A DNA stretch of 64,000 bases from Leuctra nigra (lineage: Eukaryota > Arthropoda > Insecta > Plecoptera > Leuctridae): contig OW203769.1 in NCBI GenBank assembly GCA_934045905.1, positions 17,081,705 to 17,145,704 of the forward strand, given 5' to 3'. The notes under the pieces are model-generated. The model was given only the letters and a program-made list of their open reading frames with translations, did not search any database and had not been told where the DNA came from. This document shows positions 22,081 through 35,196 of this stretch, in pieces. The translations under genes and the position numbers were made by a program. Position 1 is the stretch's first letter. Every line of letters begins with the position of its first letter.

Positions 22081-23537
22081 ATGTGGACGTATCCACTTAA
22101 GTGTGGGGTGGCGGGCAGTGAACCGGGGGCGGCGGCGGGGGCGGGCAGGGGGGGTGGGAAGTTATTTTTGGACTGGTGGCGGTGATCGATCTAGCCGCTA
22201 GGGAGGCTGTGCGAGGCGCGCTTCAAGATGGCGGTGAAATCGTAGCGAGTTGAAATAGAAAGACGTCGTCGGTTTTATGCCAGATCTCGCGTCTTAGAAG
22301 GCCTAGGCTTTTCGAATAGTGTTTTTTTACCCTTTCCACATCGTCTGCAGTTAACAGCCAATTTGTCAATTCTTGGTTTAGAACTTGTTCTATTTTCCTA
22401 ACTGAAATTGACAATTTGAGATGATTAGACACTAGGAATGAAGCAAATTTTCGAAGGATATTCCAGTGTAAATTTCAACAAAAAACATAGGATCCTGTTT
22501 AAAAACTAATACGTACAAGGGACCGCTTTGATTACATTTAGCATGTATGCCAAATTTCGGATAGATTGGTTGAACGGTTTGATGGGATAAAATATGAAAT
22601 GTACATTTTACAATGTACATTTTCCACACAATTCTCGTAGGTATACTAATTTAAAATAATAAAATACTATTAATTATCAGGAACGTTATTTAAGTTTTCA
22701 AGCAAGTGCCTAAATATAATAATTCCACATGATAAACGGTGGCATTCAGTGAAAAGTTATAATACAAATGTTTTTTTTCAATTCTATATTTTATTTGACG
22801 GTGAACGACAGCGTTGGAACACGAATCACCAACAATATTTTGTTGGATGGAAATACAAATCCATTGAAGTCCAACTGAAGTTATGATGTGGTTGGTTGGT
22901 TTGGTTCAAATCAAAACCTACAACCCCACATGTTCGCCATTTACGTTTAAAACCGTGCTTAGTTTGGATTAGAAGTAGGTCTTAAATTTCGTGCGTATTT
23001 TAACGAGTTCGCTGGTGTATTGCCACCACTATATGTTCTGATAAAACTTACCCCTTACAGTCGCATTTGCCTAACTAGATTAATTGTATTCAGAAGGATG
23101 ACTTGCATGAATGGTTCTCACCGGCTGTTATCACAATATATAGAGGCGGCTGTACAGAGACATAACAAACCAACAGTCAGGAAGCTCGTCGCCTGTGGTT
23201 TTCCTCCCACACTATTGCTGCGCTGTGTTGCCTCGGCTCCCACCGCCGTCTCAGCTTTATATAGGATCGCTCACTAGATGCCTATGTTAAGTGTAATGCT
23301 TGGACCGGCCGCCGCAGCGTTTTGAACCTTCATCTCGGCGGATAATACCTAATGCGTTGACAGCGATTACCTCCAGCCTGAGTGTGTCCGAAGACTAACT
23401 CCCAAGAGAGTTTATATGCGAGGTAGCGCGTTGATGGGCGAGCACCGGCATGTGCAACACCTCGAACTGGAGCTCCGTAAGACATAGAACACATGGAGCC
23501 AACTGAAAGCAAAATACATTCAGTGCATTTTTCGCCT
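22081..23537. other. GC-rich array flank, then AT-rich DNA without genes
   Basis: The first 150 bases are G-rich and end with array-like GGGTGGGAAGTTATTTTTGG. After that no gene is supported. GTAGCGCGTTGATGGGCGAG near 23428 is an inverted, degraded Helitron-like end (compare 13774). Confidence 0.4.
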
Positions 23538-23815
23538 ATTCCGTGCCATTTCATACCAACTTATTCTTTACCCATTCTGTGCTATTGCACACCAAATTAT
23601 TGCCCATTCCGTGCTATTTCACACCAACTTATTCTTTACCCATTCCGTGTTGTTGAAAACCAACTCTTAACCCATTCGATACTATTGCCTATACAATGTC
23701 TATGCTATTGCCCACCAACCCACCATCCTTGCCGAGCTAATGCTAATGCTAACTCATTATCCGCGCCGTGCTATTACACACCAACTCATTACCGGGCCGT
23801 GCTATTGTCTCAAAC
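23538..23815. repeat. Degenerate 32-36-bp tandem repeat
   Basis: Units such as CCATTCCGTGCTATTTCACA followed by CCAACTTATTCTTTA recur about seven times with drift. Confidence 0.6.
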
Positions 23816-26260
23816 TACTCCGTATTAACGCGCCGGCGGTCATTACCTCGGCTTTTGTCTCGTCCTCTGGCCGGTAATCTGTATTAACAACACCTCACTG
23901 ACCTGAGGTTAAGCGGCCAGCTGAGGTCAGGAGGTCAATCATGATGCATCCCGTTACAAGACACTTAATTATACTCGAGAGTGGTTAGTGGTAAGGGAGG
24001 GGGGGGGGGGGGTTACACCCCAGCATCGCAAACCAAGGATGAAACTAAAAGATGAAGCCATGCGGTGGAAATAGAATCCCTTATATCGTGGGCAGATTGT
24101 CATGGAATATGGCAGCGAGTTCAGTTCAAGTTATTACTAAATCGCGATAAACAACAGACATTGTAGAGTAGGTACCTAAGTGTGTACAATCGAAGAGAAG
24201 TATCGTGAAAATTAAATTTCAGAATACCGAATAGATATTTTATGAAAGTTGAGATTTGCTGATCACAGATTTGATTTTAAAACAGGAATATAGACAATGG
24301 CATCACAATTTGCTATATTGCCATGGCAACAAAGTATTCACCATGGTAACTCATTGTTGGGTACTTAGAAATGGCATCACAGTACATGCCGTTATTTACC
24401 GCCAAAATATCCCATAGCATGTCAAATTGATTTTAAAATGTTACATTTATCGGGTGATAGTGTTTAAATCATTATAATTTGTGTAGATGTTTACAAATTT
24501 AATGCAATAAAATTCCGATGGACTTCTCTATAACAACACATTACAATTTATTTTCTAATGCGAAAACTAGAACATCTTTACCAAAGAGAAGCATGTTTGA
24601 CAGGTTGTTTTCATCACAGTCTTCTAGAAAAGACTTCAAGAAGACCGGGGTTTCTTCGTCTCGCCGGTCATCTTACTTCTACGAGCGCATTCTTTATGTG
24701 TTTCTAGTGTCAATGATAAAATTAAAACCCGGATCCTTAGCACCATTCAAGTATCTAAGTGATCCATTTTTAGAGAAAGTAAGCGCCTTTACGTCTTCCA
24801 AGTTTTAAACATCCACTTCTAGTCAAAAGAAGCTAAACCAATCAGAACATCTGACAAGTTAAATGCGGGAAGAAAGCAAACAAATACCATGCGATGGAGA
24901 CTTTTTGCCTCATTTTTTGTCGTTTTGTATAAAATATAATATACTGATTTGAGTGTCTTAATAATCCAAAGAGGTAGAGAATCTTTCATAAAACCGAAGA
25001 GAATGTTCGCTCATGTATTGAAAAATATTTAAGAAATTAAAAGTAGTAGGCGGCATTTTTATTTGAAGAGAAATGTGGTTATAACATTTGTAAAAGGAAA
25101 TTGTCTTTTACATATTGAGTTATAAGGTAATTTTATGATAATTTATGAATACGATATACTGAATAGTTTGTAATAAATGATGATGGGTTATGGTTCAGAC
25201 CTTGTAAACCCTGGATAAGGTTTCATTTCTCGTGAAACTTATTCATATCTTCAATTCAAATACCCAGTGTTAAAGGGTAGGGGAGGGGGGGGGGGGGTGA
25301 GAGGCCAGACAAGGGGGAAGCTTTAGTGTTAACACATAAGGGTGGGGGCAGGTAATGAATTAAAGCTCTACAGGCAACATGATCGAAACCCTAGTCAAAG
25401 CAAACAAGGATTATCCTTTGACTTATCATGTAACGATGTTTATTAGTTCATAAATAAGCGTTATTAAGGCGACACAGGCGAATACTTGGCAGTCCACAGT
25501 GAGATGAGTGAAATTATACAAACAAGGAAGAAAACTGTTCTTGAAAATTGCAAATTCCGTGGATATTATTCGATTAATGCAACATACTCACGATTGTATT
25601 TTATTGTATTCTTCAAAGTGCATTATTTCTCACAACATTTAAATTCTTGCTGAGTACGGAATTGAAATAATAGATTACGAAAACAGCTTCTCTTTAAAGT
25701 CTTCCTTTCAAAACTGCATGTAAATGATATTTCGATGAAACTTCATAGTTATACAGATAAAAATACGCTGATTCCAAATATACCATAAAACAATGGGCTA
25801 TCCACATTAATTTCCGAGATAAATCACTTTTAAAGTCGCAGTTTTAACCACAGTGTTATATGGTAGTTTCTGTCTGGAATGGAAATGTTGGTGTTTAACT
25901 AGTTGTGAGGGGAAAGCTTCAAATGACAATTCTTTGGAAAAAATGTTTTTCAGTGTAAAAAAATCTATGCTTTTTGAAAAAAATATAATATTGATACCTC
26001 ACCATATTAAATTTCGAGATATGTTCGATTTTCTCATTTTATTTCATCTCTAAGCCAATGAGAGTGGCGATCTTCAATCAGCGAGCCAATCAGATTTCAC
26101 TTGGGCGTGGCTTAGCTGTTGGTCACGTGACCATTTGAAAGGAAGACTTTAAGAGATATCATCAGTCAGTAAAGCGGAGTATTAAATATAAATCTATAAT
26201 CCGGTGAATCCAAGATACTGATCTTGCCAGAACTCAGTAGCTTACTTTGATTGACCTTTA
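23816..26260. other. Intergenic, no gene seen
   Basis: AT-rich, with homopolymer G runs near 24000 and 25285. Short frames (for example 24518-24808) have no domain or codon support. Confidence 0.45.
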
Positions 26261-26640
26261 GGACGGCTGGGTAGTGAGTTTGTCTATGGTTTGACCTTGA
26301 AGAGTTTTTTGATCCATTTCTTTTAATATCTTTTACCAATGTAATTTGTAATAAAATAAGGCTTTGTACGAGTCTTCAGAACAGTTCAATGAACATAATT
26401 TCATAGATTGGAGTGGTTAATTTTATTGTATTTTGTCCTATAGATGTTTAGTTCCTGAAAATTAGTAAAAATATGGCACTAAAAGTCAAAATAAAACTAA
26501 TTACCCATTCGAAACTATCAAATTCATTTCATTAATCTGTTCTGAAAACTCGTACAAAGCCTTATTTTATTAACAATTACATTGGTAAAAGATATTGATA
26601 AAAATCGATTAAAATTCTCTTCAAGGTCAAATTCTAATGC
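26261..26640. mobile_element. TTAA-type foldback MITE, family 1, copy c
   Basis: Left end GGACGGCTGGGTAGTGAGTT, a central palindrome and an inverted right arm through GATTAAAATTCTCTTCAAGG; the extreme right end is degraded. Confidence 0.65.
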
Positions 26641-26719
26641 GAGAAACTTACAACGAGCAAAAAGTTTCGAATGGAGATGCTAGGATAATGAAATAAACTG
26701 ACATATATCTCTGTCACTG

Positions 26720-27557
26720 TCTCGTGTCACTGTCTCTCTCTAGTGTGACGTGTCTGTCACGGCTCGTCACCGCTTCTCTCGCGTGACATAGCTGAAGGCA
26801 CACGCGTCAATTCCAATGCAACTCGCCGACAAAGTTCACACATTCTGACACTCAACGACAATGCGGGACATTTGTAAGACAATTGTCACGTGTCACTGTC
26901 TCTCTCTAGTGTGACGTGTCTGTCACGGCTCGTCACCGCTTCTCTCGCGTGACATAGCTGAAGGCACACGCGTCAATTCCAATGCAACTCGCCGACACAG
27001 TAGCACACATTCTGACACTCAACGACAATGCGGGACATTTGTAAGACATTTGTCACGTGTCACTGTCTCTCTCTAGTGTGACGTGTCTGTCACGGCTCGT
27101 CACCGCTTCTCTCGCGTGACATAGCTGAAGGCACACGCGTCAATTCCAATGCAACTCGCCGACAAAGTTCACACATTCTGACACTCAACGACAATGCGGG
27201 ACATTTGTAAGACATTTGTCACGTGTCACTGTCTCTCTCTAGTGTGACGTGTCTGTCACGGCTCGTCACCGCTTCTCTCGCGTGACATAGCTGAAGGCAC
27301 ACGCGTCAATTCCAATGCAACTCGCCGACAAAGTTCACACATTCTGACACTCAACGACAATGCGGGACATTTGTAAGACATTTGTCACGTGTCACTGTCT
27401 CTCTCTAGTGTGACGTGTCTGTCACGGCTCCTCACCGCTTCTCTCGCGTGACATAGCTGAAGGCACACGCGTCAATTCCAATGCAACTCGCCGACAAAGT
27501 TCACACATTCTGACACTCAACGACAATGCGGGACATTTGTAAGACATTTGTCACGTG
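26720..27557. repeat. 166-bp tandem array, five copies
   Basis: Copies start at GTGTCACTGTCTCTCTCTAG near 26724, 26890, 27057, 27223 and 27389. They are nearly identical, with a few changes such as CACAGTAGCACAC in copy 2. Several CGTGTC/GACACG and TGTCACGT words give internal dyads. Non-coding satellite-like DNA. Confidence 0.9.
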
Positions 27558-28424
27558 GAAGCGGGAGTTATATGAACCATTTTAACCGCTCGTGACGTCA
27601 TAAATGGTTCTTACATTTATTCAAAGGGTTCGACGTAAAATTTGTACAATAAAAATAAAATATTTTTCTCTCACTACAAATGGTGGCATGTGTAGGATTT
27701 TCAAATGTTTTCGAAATCCGTGCATGCCACTTCGATAAAGTTACATGGAAGGTTTTGTGATCCATTTTAAACCAATATAAACACTCTTTGTAGTATCAAC
27801 AAATCACAATCGATGCTTCTATACATTTGTATGAAATAAATAATAATGGATGGGATGGATTTTAAAACCCTAACATGATTGTCATATCAAAAAACTATTG
27901 GGACTACAAAATATCTTAGATGAATGATTTCAAATTAAAACACACCGTAATAATTTTTAACAATTTCAATTAAATGTCATCCTCGAGGTAAAAGGTAGAA
28001 GGGCGGAAGTCCATATTCTCGATTTTACGTTGCACACTTTTGGAATGATTTAATCAAACTCCATTGCCATTTGACTGATGTCAACAAATGCAGTTATTCT
28101 CTTACACAATGACTCATGCCATCATCACAAATATGATTGAATGAAGACAGAATTACTGGTTTATGGGCTCACCTCACGCAATAGAAATTGAATTCCGAGA
28201 GCTACAGAAATAATGTGAGAAAGAGATAATGTCAATAGTTTCCATGTCCGTATGATCGCTTCTGATTTCTATCTGCGTGTGTATCCTCTTGTATTGTCAG
28301 TCGGTAAGTGGATACATACAGCATCCCTGCTGCACGCATCTCTGAGATCACACGTACAGCAGATAACTCAGCAGAGATGAAATCCCGGCCGAGATTCACA
28401 TATCAAATAAAACCAGCTTCTGCG
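27558..28424. other. Spacer between two arrays, no gene seen
   Basis: AT-rich; no reading frame, RNA or repeat identified. Confidence 0.5.
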
Positions 28425-30118
28425 TGGCTTTCACGTAGTTCAACATTCGGGACGGACGGACGCCAATGATGTTGTGATGAACGATCGGGTGTTCGCTCGT
28501 GCATCTTAGAAGACTCACGTAGTTCAACATTCGGGACGGACGAGCGACAATGTTGTCGTGATGAATGATCGGGGGTTCGCTCGTGCATCTTAGAAGACTT
28601 TTACGTAGTTCAACATTCGGGACGGACGAGCGACAATGTTGTCGTGATGAACGATCGGGTGTTCGCTCGTGGATCTTAGAAGACTTTTACGTAGTTCAAC
28701 ATTCGGGACGGACGAGCGTCAATGTTGTCGTGATGAACGATCGGATGTTCGCTCGTGCATCTTAGAAGACTCACGTAGTTCAGCATTCGGGACGGACGAG
28801 CGTCAATGTTGTCGTGATGAACGATCGGGTGTTTGCTCGTGGATCTTAGAAGACTCACGTAGTTCAGCATTCGGGACGGACGAGCGTCAATGTTGTCGTG
28901 ATGAACGATCGGGTGTTTGCTCGTGGATCTTAGAAGACTCACGTAGTTCAGCATTCGGGACGGACGAGCGTCAATGTTGTCGTGATGAACGATCGGGTGT
29001 TTGCTCGTGGATCTTAGAAGACTCACGTAGTTCAACATTCGGGACGGACGAGCGACAATGTTGTCGTGATGAACGATCGGATGTTCGCTCGTGCATCTTA
29101 GAAGACTCACGTAGTTCAGCATTCGGGACGGACGAGCGTCAATGTTGTCGTGATGAACGATCGGGTGTTTGCTCGTGGATCTTAGAAGACTTTCACGTAG
29201 TTCAACATTCGGGACGGACGAGCGACAATGTTGTCGTGATGAACGATCGGGTGTTTGCTCGTGCATCTTAGAAGACTCACGTAGTTCAGCATTCGGGACG
29301 GACGAGCGTCAATGTTGTCGTGATGAACGATCGGGTGTTTGCTCGTGGATCTTAGAAGACTCACGTAGTTCAGCATTCGGGACGGACGAGCGTCAATGTT
29401 GTCGTGATGAACGATCGGGTGTTTGCTCGTGGATCTTAGAAGACTTTCACGTAGTTCAACATTCGGGACGGACGAGCGACAATGTTGTCGTGATGAACGA
29501 TCGGGTGTTTGCTCGTGCATCTTAGAAGACTCACGTAGTTCAGCATTCGGGACGGACGAGCGTCAATGTTGTCGTGATGAACGATCGGGTGTTTGCTCGT
29601 GGATCTTAGAAGACTTTCACGTAGTTCAACATTCGGGACGGACGAGCGACAATGTTGTCGTGATGAACGATCGGGTGTTTGCTCGTGGATCTTAGAAGGC
29701 TTTCACGGAGCTCAACATTCGGGACGGACGAGCGTCAATGATGTTGTGATGAACGATCGGGGGTTCGCTCGTAGATCGTAGAAGACTTTTACGTACTTCA
29801 ACATTCGGGACGGACGAGCGACAATGTTGTCGTGATGAACGATCGGGGGGTCGCTTGTAGATCTTAGAAGGCTTTCACGGAGCTCAACATTCGGGACGGA
29901 CGAGCGACAATGTTGTCGTGATGAATGATCGGTTGTTTGCTCGTGGATCTTAGAAGGCTTTCACGGAGCTCAACATTCGGGACGGACGAACGTCAATGTT
30001 TTCGTGATGAACGATCGGGGGTTCGCTCGTAGATCTTAAAATACTTTTACTTTATGCTTTTACGTAGGTTCAACACTCGGAACGGACGAGCGACAATGTT
30101 ACGATGATTAACGATCAG
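28425..30118. repeat. 84-bp tandem array, about 20 copies
   Basis: The unit contains CACGTAGTTCAACATTCGGG, ACGGACGAGCG, CAATGTTGTCGTGATGAACG and ATCGGGTGTTTGCTCGTG. The period is 84 bp in most copies and 86 bp in those with an extra TT before ACGTAG. Edge copies (first and last few) are the most diverged. Each unit has inverted pairs CAACATT/AATGTTG and ACGAGCG/CGCTCGT. Because 84 is a multiple of three, long frames appear on both strands; they are period artefacts. Confidence 0.9.
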
Positions 30119-30375
30119 GTGTACACTGTTGGCATTTACAGTGCCCTATCTATTCACAGCATTTGCAATGACTGCAGCAGATTTAGGCAACAATAAGTAA
30201 GAAGTTTTTTATTATTCTCTTTTATGGCCGTCGTTGAGAAAATGTTTTTTTACAACTCTGAATCTGATAAATGTACATATTTGATTAACGACGTACTGCA
30301 ATATTAAGAGCCTATAAAGTCGTCTGAAATAATTCAAGCGAGATTTGCAGTGGTGACGTCAGAGCTGTATGGGGC

Positions 30376-30541
30376 TATAAAAGTGGCTGTCGCATAACAA
30401 ATACGGCCATACATTTTAATGGCAAGTCCATTCACAGCACATGCCCTTGATTGCTGTTTAAAAGTTCACAAGACCGCGAAACATTCGCTCGTGAAACAAA
30501 ATACATGTGTAGTGGAGTCGTACGCACCACACGCACTCTAA
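30376..30541 (+). promoter_or_regulatory. CRE and TATA box before a ~40-codon ORF (weak candidate)
   Basis: GACGTCAG near 30355 and CTATAAAAG at 30375-30383 lie before ATG 30419, which opens about 40 codons (MASPFTAHALDCCLK...) to TAA near 30541. The geometry resembles a TATA promoter with a short leader. No homology recognised. Confidence 0.2.
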
Positions 30542-30951
30542 TAACTGTAATAAACAAAGGCATGGTTTTACTGTAAGTATTAGGAACGCTAATACAAGAA
30601 TATAAATGCAATTTTATGCCTACTGATCTAAAAGTTGTAATCCAGCAAGCTTAGATTCTATTAATTTATAGGCATCCTGCGTGAGAAAAGGTTGCCATAG
30701 TAACCTATACAAAAGTATAGGGAAAAACAAATCTGACAGCGGCAATCCAAATCTCATATTTTGAGTGATTACTTGTGAAAGAAAGATATTTAAGTAAGTA
30801 CAAGCTAATAATAATACGCAATATTTATCTTTACACATGTTCAAGTTAAATATTCATCTGATAAATATGATTTATTGCTATTATTTAGAGCTTTGACACA
30901 TTTTCCCTACAATAGCAGCCTCCATTTTTCTACCACTGTGACGTCACGAGC

Positions 30952-31345
30952 AGGATTCCTATTGGTAGATACCGATTTTTTCACTATTTTTTCTTATTCT
31001 CACTTCTCACTTTTTTCATGAATAGGGCTTCTGGGGGGCTATTCCTGAAAAAAGTAATGAGTATGAGAAAAAATAGTGACAAACTTGTTATCAACCAATT
31101 GAAATCCAACAGGCTTTGATTCTATTGGCTGATACCGATTTTCTCACTATTTTTGTATCATTCACTTTAACTTTTTTCAGGACTTTTTCCTGAAATACCT
31201 GAAAGAAATGAGATGAGAATAGCCGTGACTATATGAGATAACAGTATCAACCAATAGAATCTAAGCCTGATGGATTCATATTGATTGATAACAATATTTA
31301 CACCGTTTCTTCTCATACTCACTCCTACTTTTTCAGGAACAGGGC
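30952..31345. mobile_element. Cluster of two to three related foldback repeats
   Basis: TTCCTATTGGTAGATACCGA, TCTATTGGCTGATACCGATT and their inverted forms (TATCAACCAAT near 31090, 31248) bracket CACTATTTT...TTTTTTCA and its inverse. They form adjacent hairpins of one MITE family. Confidence 0.55.
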
Positions 31346-32603
31346 TACAGGATTGTAAAACCCCATTCCAATTATTATTCCTTGCATATTCAGTCCAACT
31401 CCCTTGATTACTATTGTATTCCTCAATCGTACCCGTTGCCTAGCAACGAAGAATGTTTATGTATCTCTTCTACCAACTCATTAAACTAAAATCGCTTTAA
31501 GAGTAGACTCCCAAGTAACACCCTTATACACGGTCACCCGGTCGTACTAATCTAAAACACTCTCGAACGGATGTTTCCAGCCTTCTACAGTCACTGCCGC
31601 GTAATCTCATCAACTCTAGACGGCCGCTCGTGCACGATGTGATGCACGACGCGCGGTCGTCTCGGGGAATGAGCCTAGCTGTTTGGTTGTCATTCCGTGA
31701 ACGTCCGCTGTGGATCTATGTGTGTGTGACTGGCATTCTCACGGCATCTTGGAGGAGGAAGGAAGATGATATTTGCATGGAGAAGACTCATTGGATTTGA
31801 TTCAAGGAGCTGAGGAAATGTAGCTGGGATCGGAAGGGAATCGCCATTGTTATGTGAGGAATAGAGTTTGTACGTGTAGCAGTATTAGATACTAGACATA
31901 GACTAGACAAGAAAAAGTAAATGATCTAGTACGTACTCTCAAAAGAAAGCAACACACTTAGAGGAATGCAATACTCCCAAAATACTAAAACCCTCCAAAA
32001 CAAGTCTAAGAATCAATTTGTTTTTCTTTTCTGTAAGACCAAGACGATAGTTGTGACCTTTCTTTGGTGCATAAAGATTTTTTTATTTAGTAACAATTGA
32101 TGTCTTATTTTCCATTAATTTCAATTCAATTCAATTTTATTATAATGTTGTATCTTCCCAAAAAAAAATTACATATAATTTTACGAAATCTATACTTTTT
32201 TTAGCGCAACCCTTTACATATTACATATCTATATTAAGGTATCTATATTTTTTAACATATTTACAAGCAAAATTTGTGAAGCAAAAGTTTTAGTACGAAT
32301 AATATAACTTCTATGTATCTTTTGGGCTGTTGACAACTTAAATGGAACCTTTTTATGTAGATTCTATTACCTTTCTCTCTTGGAGGGACAGAATATTGTA
32401 AGTCCCAGTATTACCAAAGTTAATTTTGTGCCTGATTAACTAACTTTTGAATTAAATTCAACATTTTCAATAATTTTGAAGTATCTGGTTGGCTGTGCCG
32501 CCAAATTAGTCCAATATTTATTTATTTGTTTTTTACTTATTTATACATCTTACAAAATGATAATAAAAACTATCGTAGTGGCAAGGAATTCAACCTGCGC
32601 CAC
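31346..32603. other. Intergenic, no gene seen
   Basis: A GC-richer patch at 31610-31760 has no open frame. The rest is AT-rich. Confidence 0.45.
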
Positions 32604-32607
32604 TTAA

Positions 32608-33002
32608 GAGGCAAACGGAAGCGAATGGAAATCACACGGTTCGTCATAGCGTTTTTTTGAAATGTTGTCTTCCCACATAATAATTTTAAAAAATCAGATA
32701 GTAACGACCCATAACAGCCTAATAGACTAAATAATGCCGCAAATTGGAGTTCATTATGACCACAGGTGCGACCTCAAAGTGTTAAATACGATATTTTTAA
32801 TAAAATAATCGAAAAAAATCGTATTTAACACTTTGAGGTCGTACCAGAGGTCATAATGAACTCCAGTGTGCGGCATTATTTAGTCTATTAGGCTGTAATG
32901 GGTCGTTACTATCTGATTTTTTAAAATTATTAAGTGGGAAGACACAATTTCAAAAAAACGCTCTGACGAACCGTGCGATTTCCGTTCGCTTCCGTTTGCC
33001 TC
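32608..33002. mobile_element. TTAA-flanked foldback MITE, family 2
   Basis: GAGGCAAACGGAAGCGAATG at the left is inverted at the right as TTCGCTTCCGTTTGCCTC. The arms are about 185 bp and nearly perfect, with a short AT centre. TTAA flanks both ends exactly (32604-32607, 33003-33006), matching piggyBac-type target choice. A fragment of the centre (CCTCAAAGTGTTAAATGCGA and its inverse) recurs at 56317-56415. Confidence 0.8.
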
Positions 33003-34380
33003 TTAACTTCGGAAATACCGGCCTTCCTAACACAACAATACTGTAGCTATACACTGATCTCGTTTGTTCCCACGACATTGTTTAAGCAAATGTCCGCGAT
33101 ACATTCCCCGCAACTCCACTCGGTTCCAACCCACTGACGTCATTAGCCGTCGCCACAGACACAATGACAAACGCGTGTTATTCGCATCCCCGGCCGGCCG
33201 CCATGTTTAATTCGACTTAAACTTCGGGCATTAACGCGGGGTTAAAGACGCAATCACGAGCTAACGGAGGTCAAGATAATTATAAACAGAGTCGGCAGCA
33301 AACACCATTATCTTGACGCCGAGTTGTGACGTCACGCGGAGCATGCGCGTAGAGATGCGTGCGGAGAAAGTGAGGTTAGTTGGACCCAGGGTAGTTCTAT
33401 AACTTGAAATTTTCGGATGCGGCTCGAATCTGATTCACGGCCATATGAATTAACATTGCACCGAGTCGTATTCGGGCCGAAACCGGAATTTTAAAGTTAT
33501 AAGAAATAAGCGATAAGTGATGCTGGCAGGAAACTTTTTAGAAGCAATTTTTATTTTCAAGTTCGTGTTTCCATAGCACGTGAAAAAGGAGACACAATTG
33601 ACATTTAGGTTTTGTTAGGTATAAGTTTACTTTTTCAGCCATAACAAACAACTAAAGCAAATTTAATATATTTTTTTTATAATTATCCCCGTGATTCCTC
33701 CATTATTCCCCTTATGTCTAGTACCAAAGAATCCATAAGAGGTCAGTCGTGTTCCTTATTTTCTCGAATAGAATAACTGCTCCAGCCATTATTCCAGCCT
33801 GCTCCAGGGCTCCAGCCATGGTGCTCAGAATTCGCTGTAATTCATACAATTTCTGATGAAAAATAGCATAAAAAACAGTATAAAACCATTATCTTACCGT
33901 ATGCTCCAATTATCTGTTTTTATTTGAAGTTCCAATTAAACTATCCCAAAATAATTCATATTTGTAGTACAACGTTGTATGATAAACTTCTCATATTATA
34001 CACATTGTTTTGTCTTATTTGGCCAGTAACCCTATATTTACAAATGGCAGTCATATTCTAAAAATTATTGTCTTTAATTTGATACTATTTTCAATATTTT
34101 GTCATTCTTCTGGCGGTTTGAGGAGAAATTTAAGACCAATTTTACTGGACGATCTCCCTGTGTTACCTATCTTATGGGAGAAAAGTTATTTTCAATCAAG
34201 AATATCTAATATCATACGGTAAGGGGAAAATATTTTTTGCTAGTTGTATGGTTTCACTAATCTTTGGTTTGAATTACAACAAAATCTCATTCCTATGATG
34301 TATCCCTGGAACCCTTTAAGTTGGACTGAAGAGTTGAGTGCGTGTGCTGCCAGATCTCTAATGGGTAGCAGGGCCCCGCA
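33003..34380. other. Intergenic; contains a dispersed-repeat copy
   Basis: 33040-33370 is GC-rich, with TGACGTCA-type words and GCATGCGCGT, possibly a regulatory or CpG-rich region. 33500-33790 is a dispersed repeat (AATAAGCGATAAGTGATG, AGCCATAACAAACAACTAAA, CAGTCGTGTTCCTTATTTTC) also found at 45110-45375 and in part at 35875-35990. No gene supported. Confidence 0.45.
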
Positions 34381-35196
34381 GGGCCCTCATTCACGTACAT
34401 GGGGTAAGCCATGATAGCTGGTGGTAAGGCGTGGTAGACCGGGTGGCAGTGGTATCGGTATTCACGAAGAAGTTATCATGTCTTACCCCGGGGTAGAGTC
34501 TACCCCTACCTCGAGGCAGGGGTAAGCCGTGGTAACCAAGTTTGAAGTTGGTGGTAACTTATTGGCGGCCATTTTTAACTTGACATGACTGCCAAAACAA
34601 CTTTTTGAAGTAATTCCTTTGCGTCGTCATCTTATCGGCTGTGCTGTGTGTTTATTGTGTATGATTTGTCTTTTACTTACGTTTACTATGTTAGTTCCTG
34701 TTTATTTAATCATTCCACAACATATCGGATAGTATTATTGGTTCTAGTTAGTCAATCCATGGACCATATAACCTCCAAAACATTTACTTAAACACTAGAT
34801 ATAAGTAATAAACTACATATTTATATGTTGCAGAGTTAGGTTATCACTGAATTCACCATACAAAACTATTGTTGCACCAGATTTTATTGCACTAACACAT
34901 TTTGTTTAGTATTTGTGTAGTTTATCGTTTGGAATTGAACTGTCACTATTTTTAATAAAGACAAATGCACGCGCGCGGAAAATGATATTCGAATCTGATT
35001 GGTGGAATAATCCACGGCCTGCTTAAAACTTACGTTCTATTTGCACTATACAAATTTCAAGAAGGCAGTGACTTACCACCAAGATACCACTGCTTCGTGA
35101 ATACGAATGTGTCATTCGCTACCCCGAGGTGGTAAGCAAGTGGTAGGCTACCCCGGGGTAGGCAAGGATAAGGACAATGTACGTGAATGAGGGCCC
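34381..35196. mobile_element. Terminal-inverted-repeat element (GGGCCCTCATTCACG ends)
   Basis: GGGCCCTCATTCACGTACAT at the left is inverted at the right as ATGTACGTGAATGAGGGCCC. Sub-terminal GGTAAG and CCCCGGGGTAG words are also inverted. About 816 bp, with no transposase frame; non-autonomous DNA element. Confidence 0.65.

Noticed and set aside
28669..29695. ORFs of 90-200 codons in the 84-bp array
   Set aside because: The unit length is divisible by three, giving open frames on both strands; no start context or domain.
28425..30118. CRISPR-like regular repeats
   Set aside because: The whole unit repeats with no unique spacers, and the genome is plainly eukaryotic.
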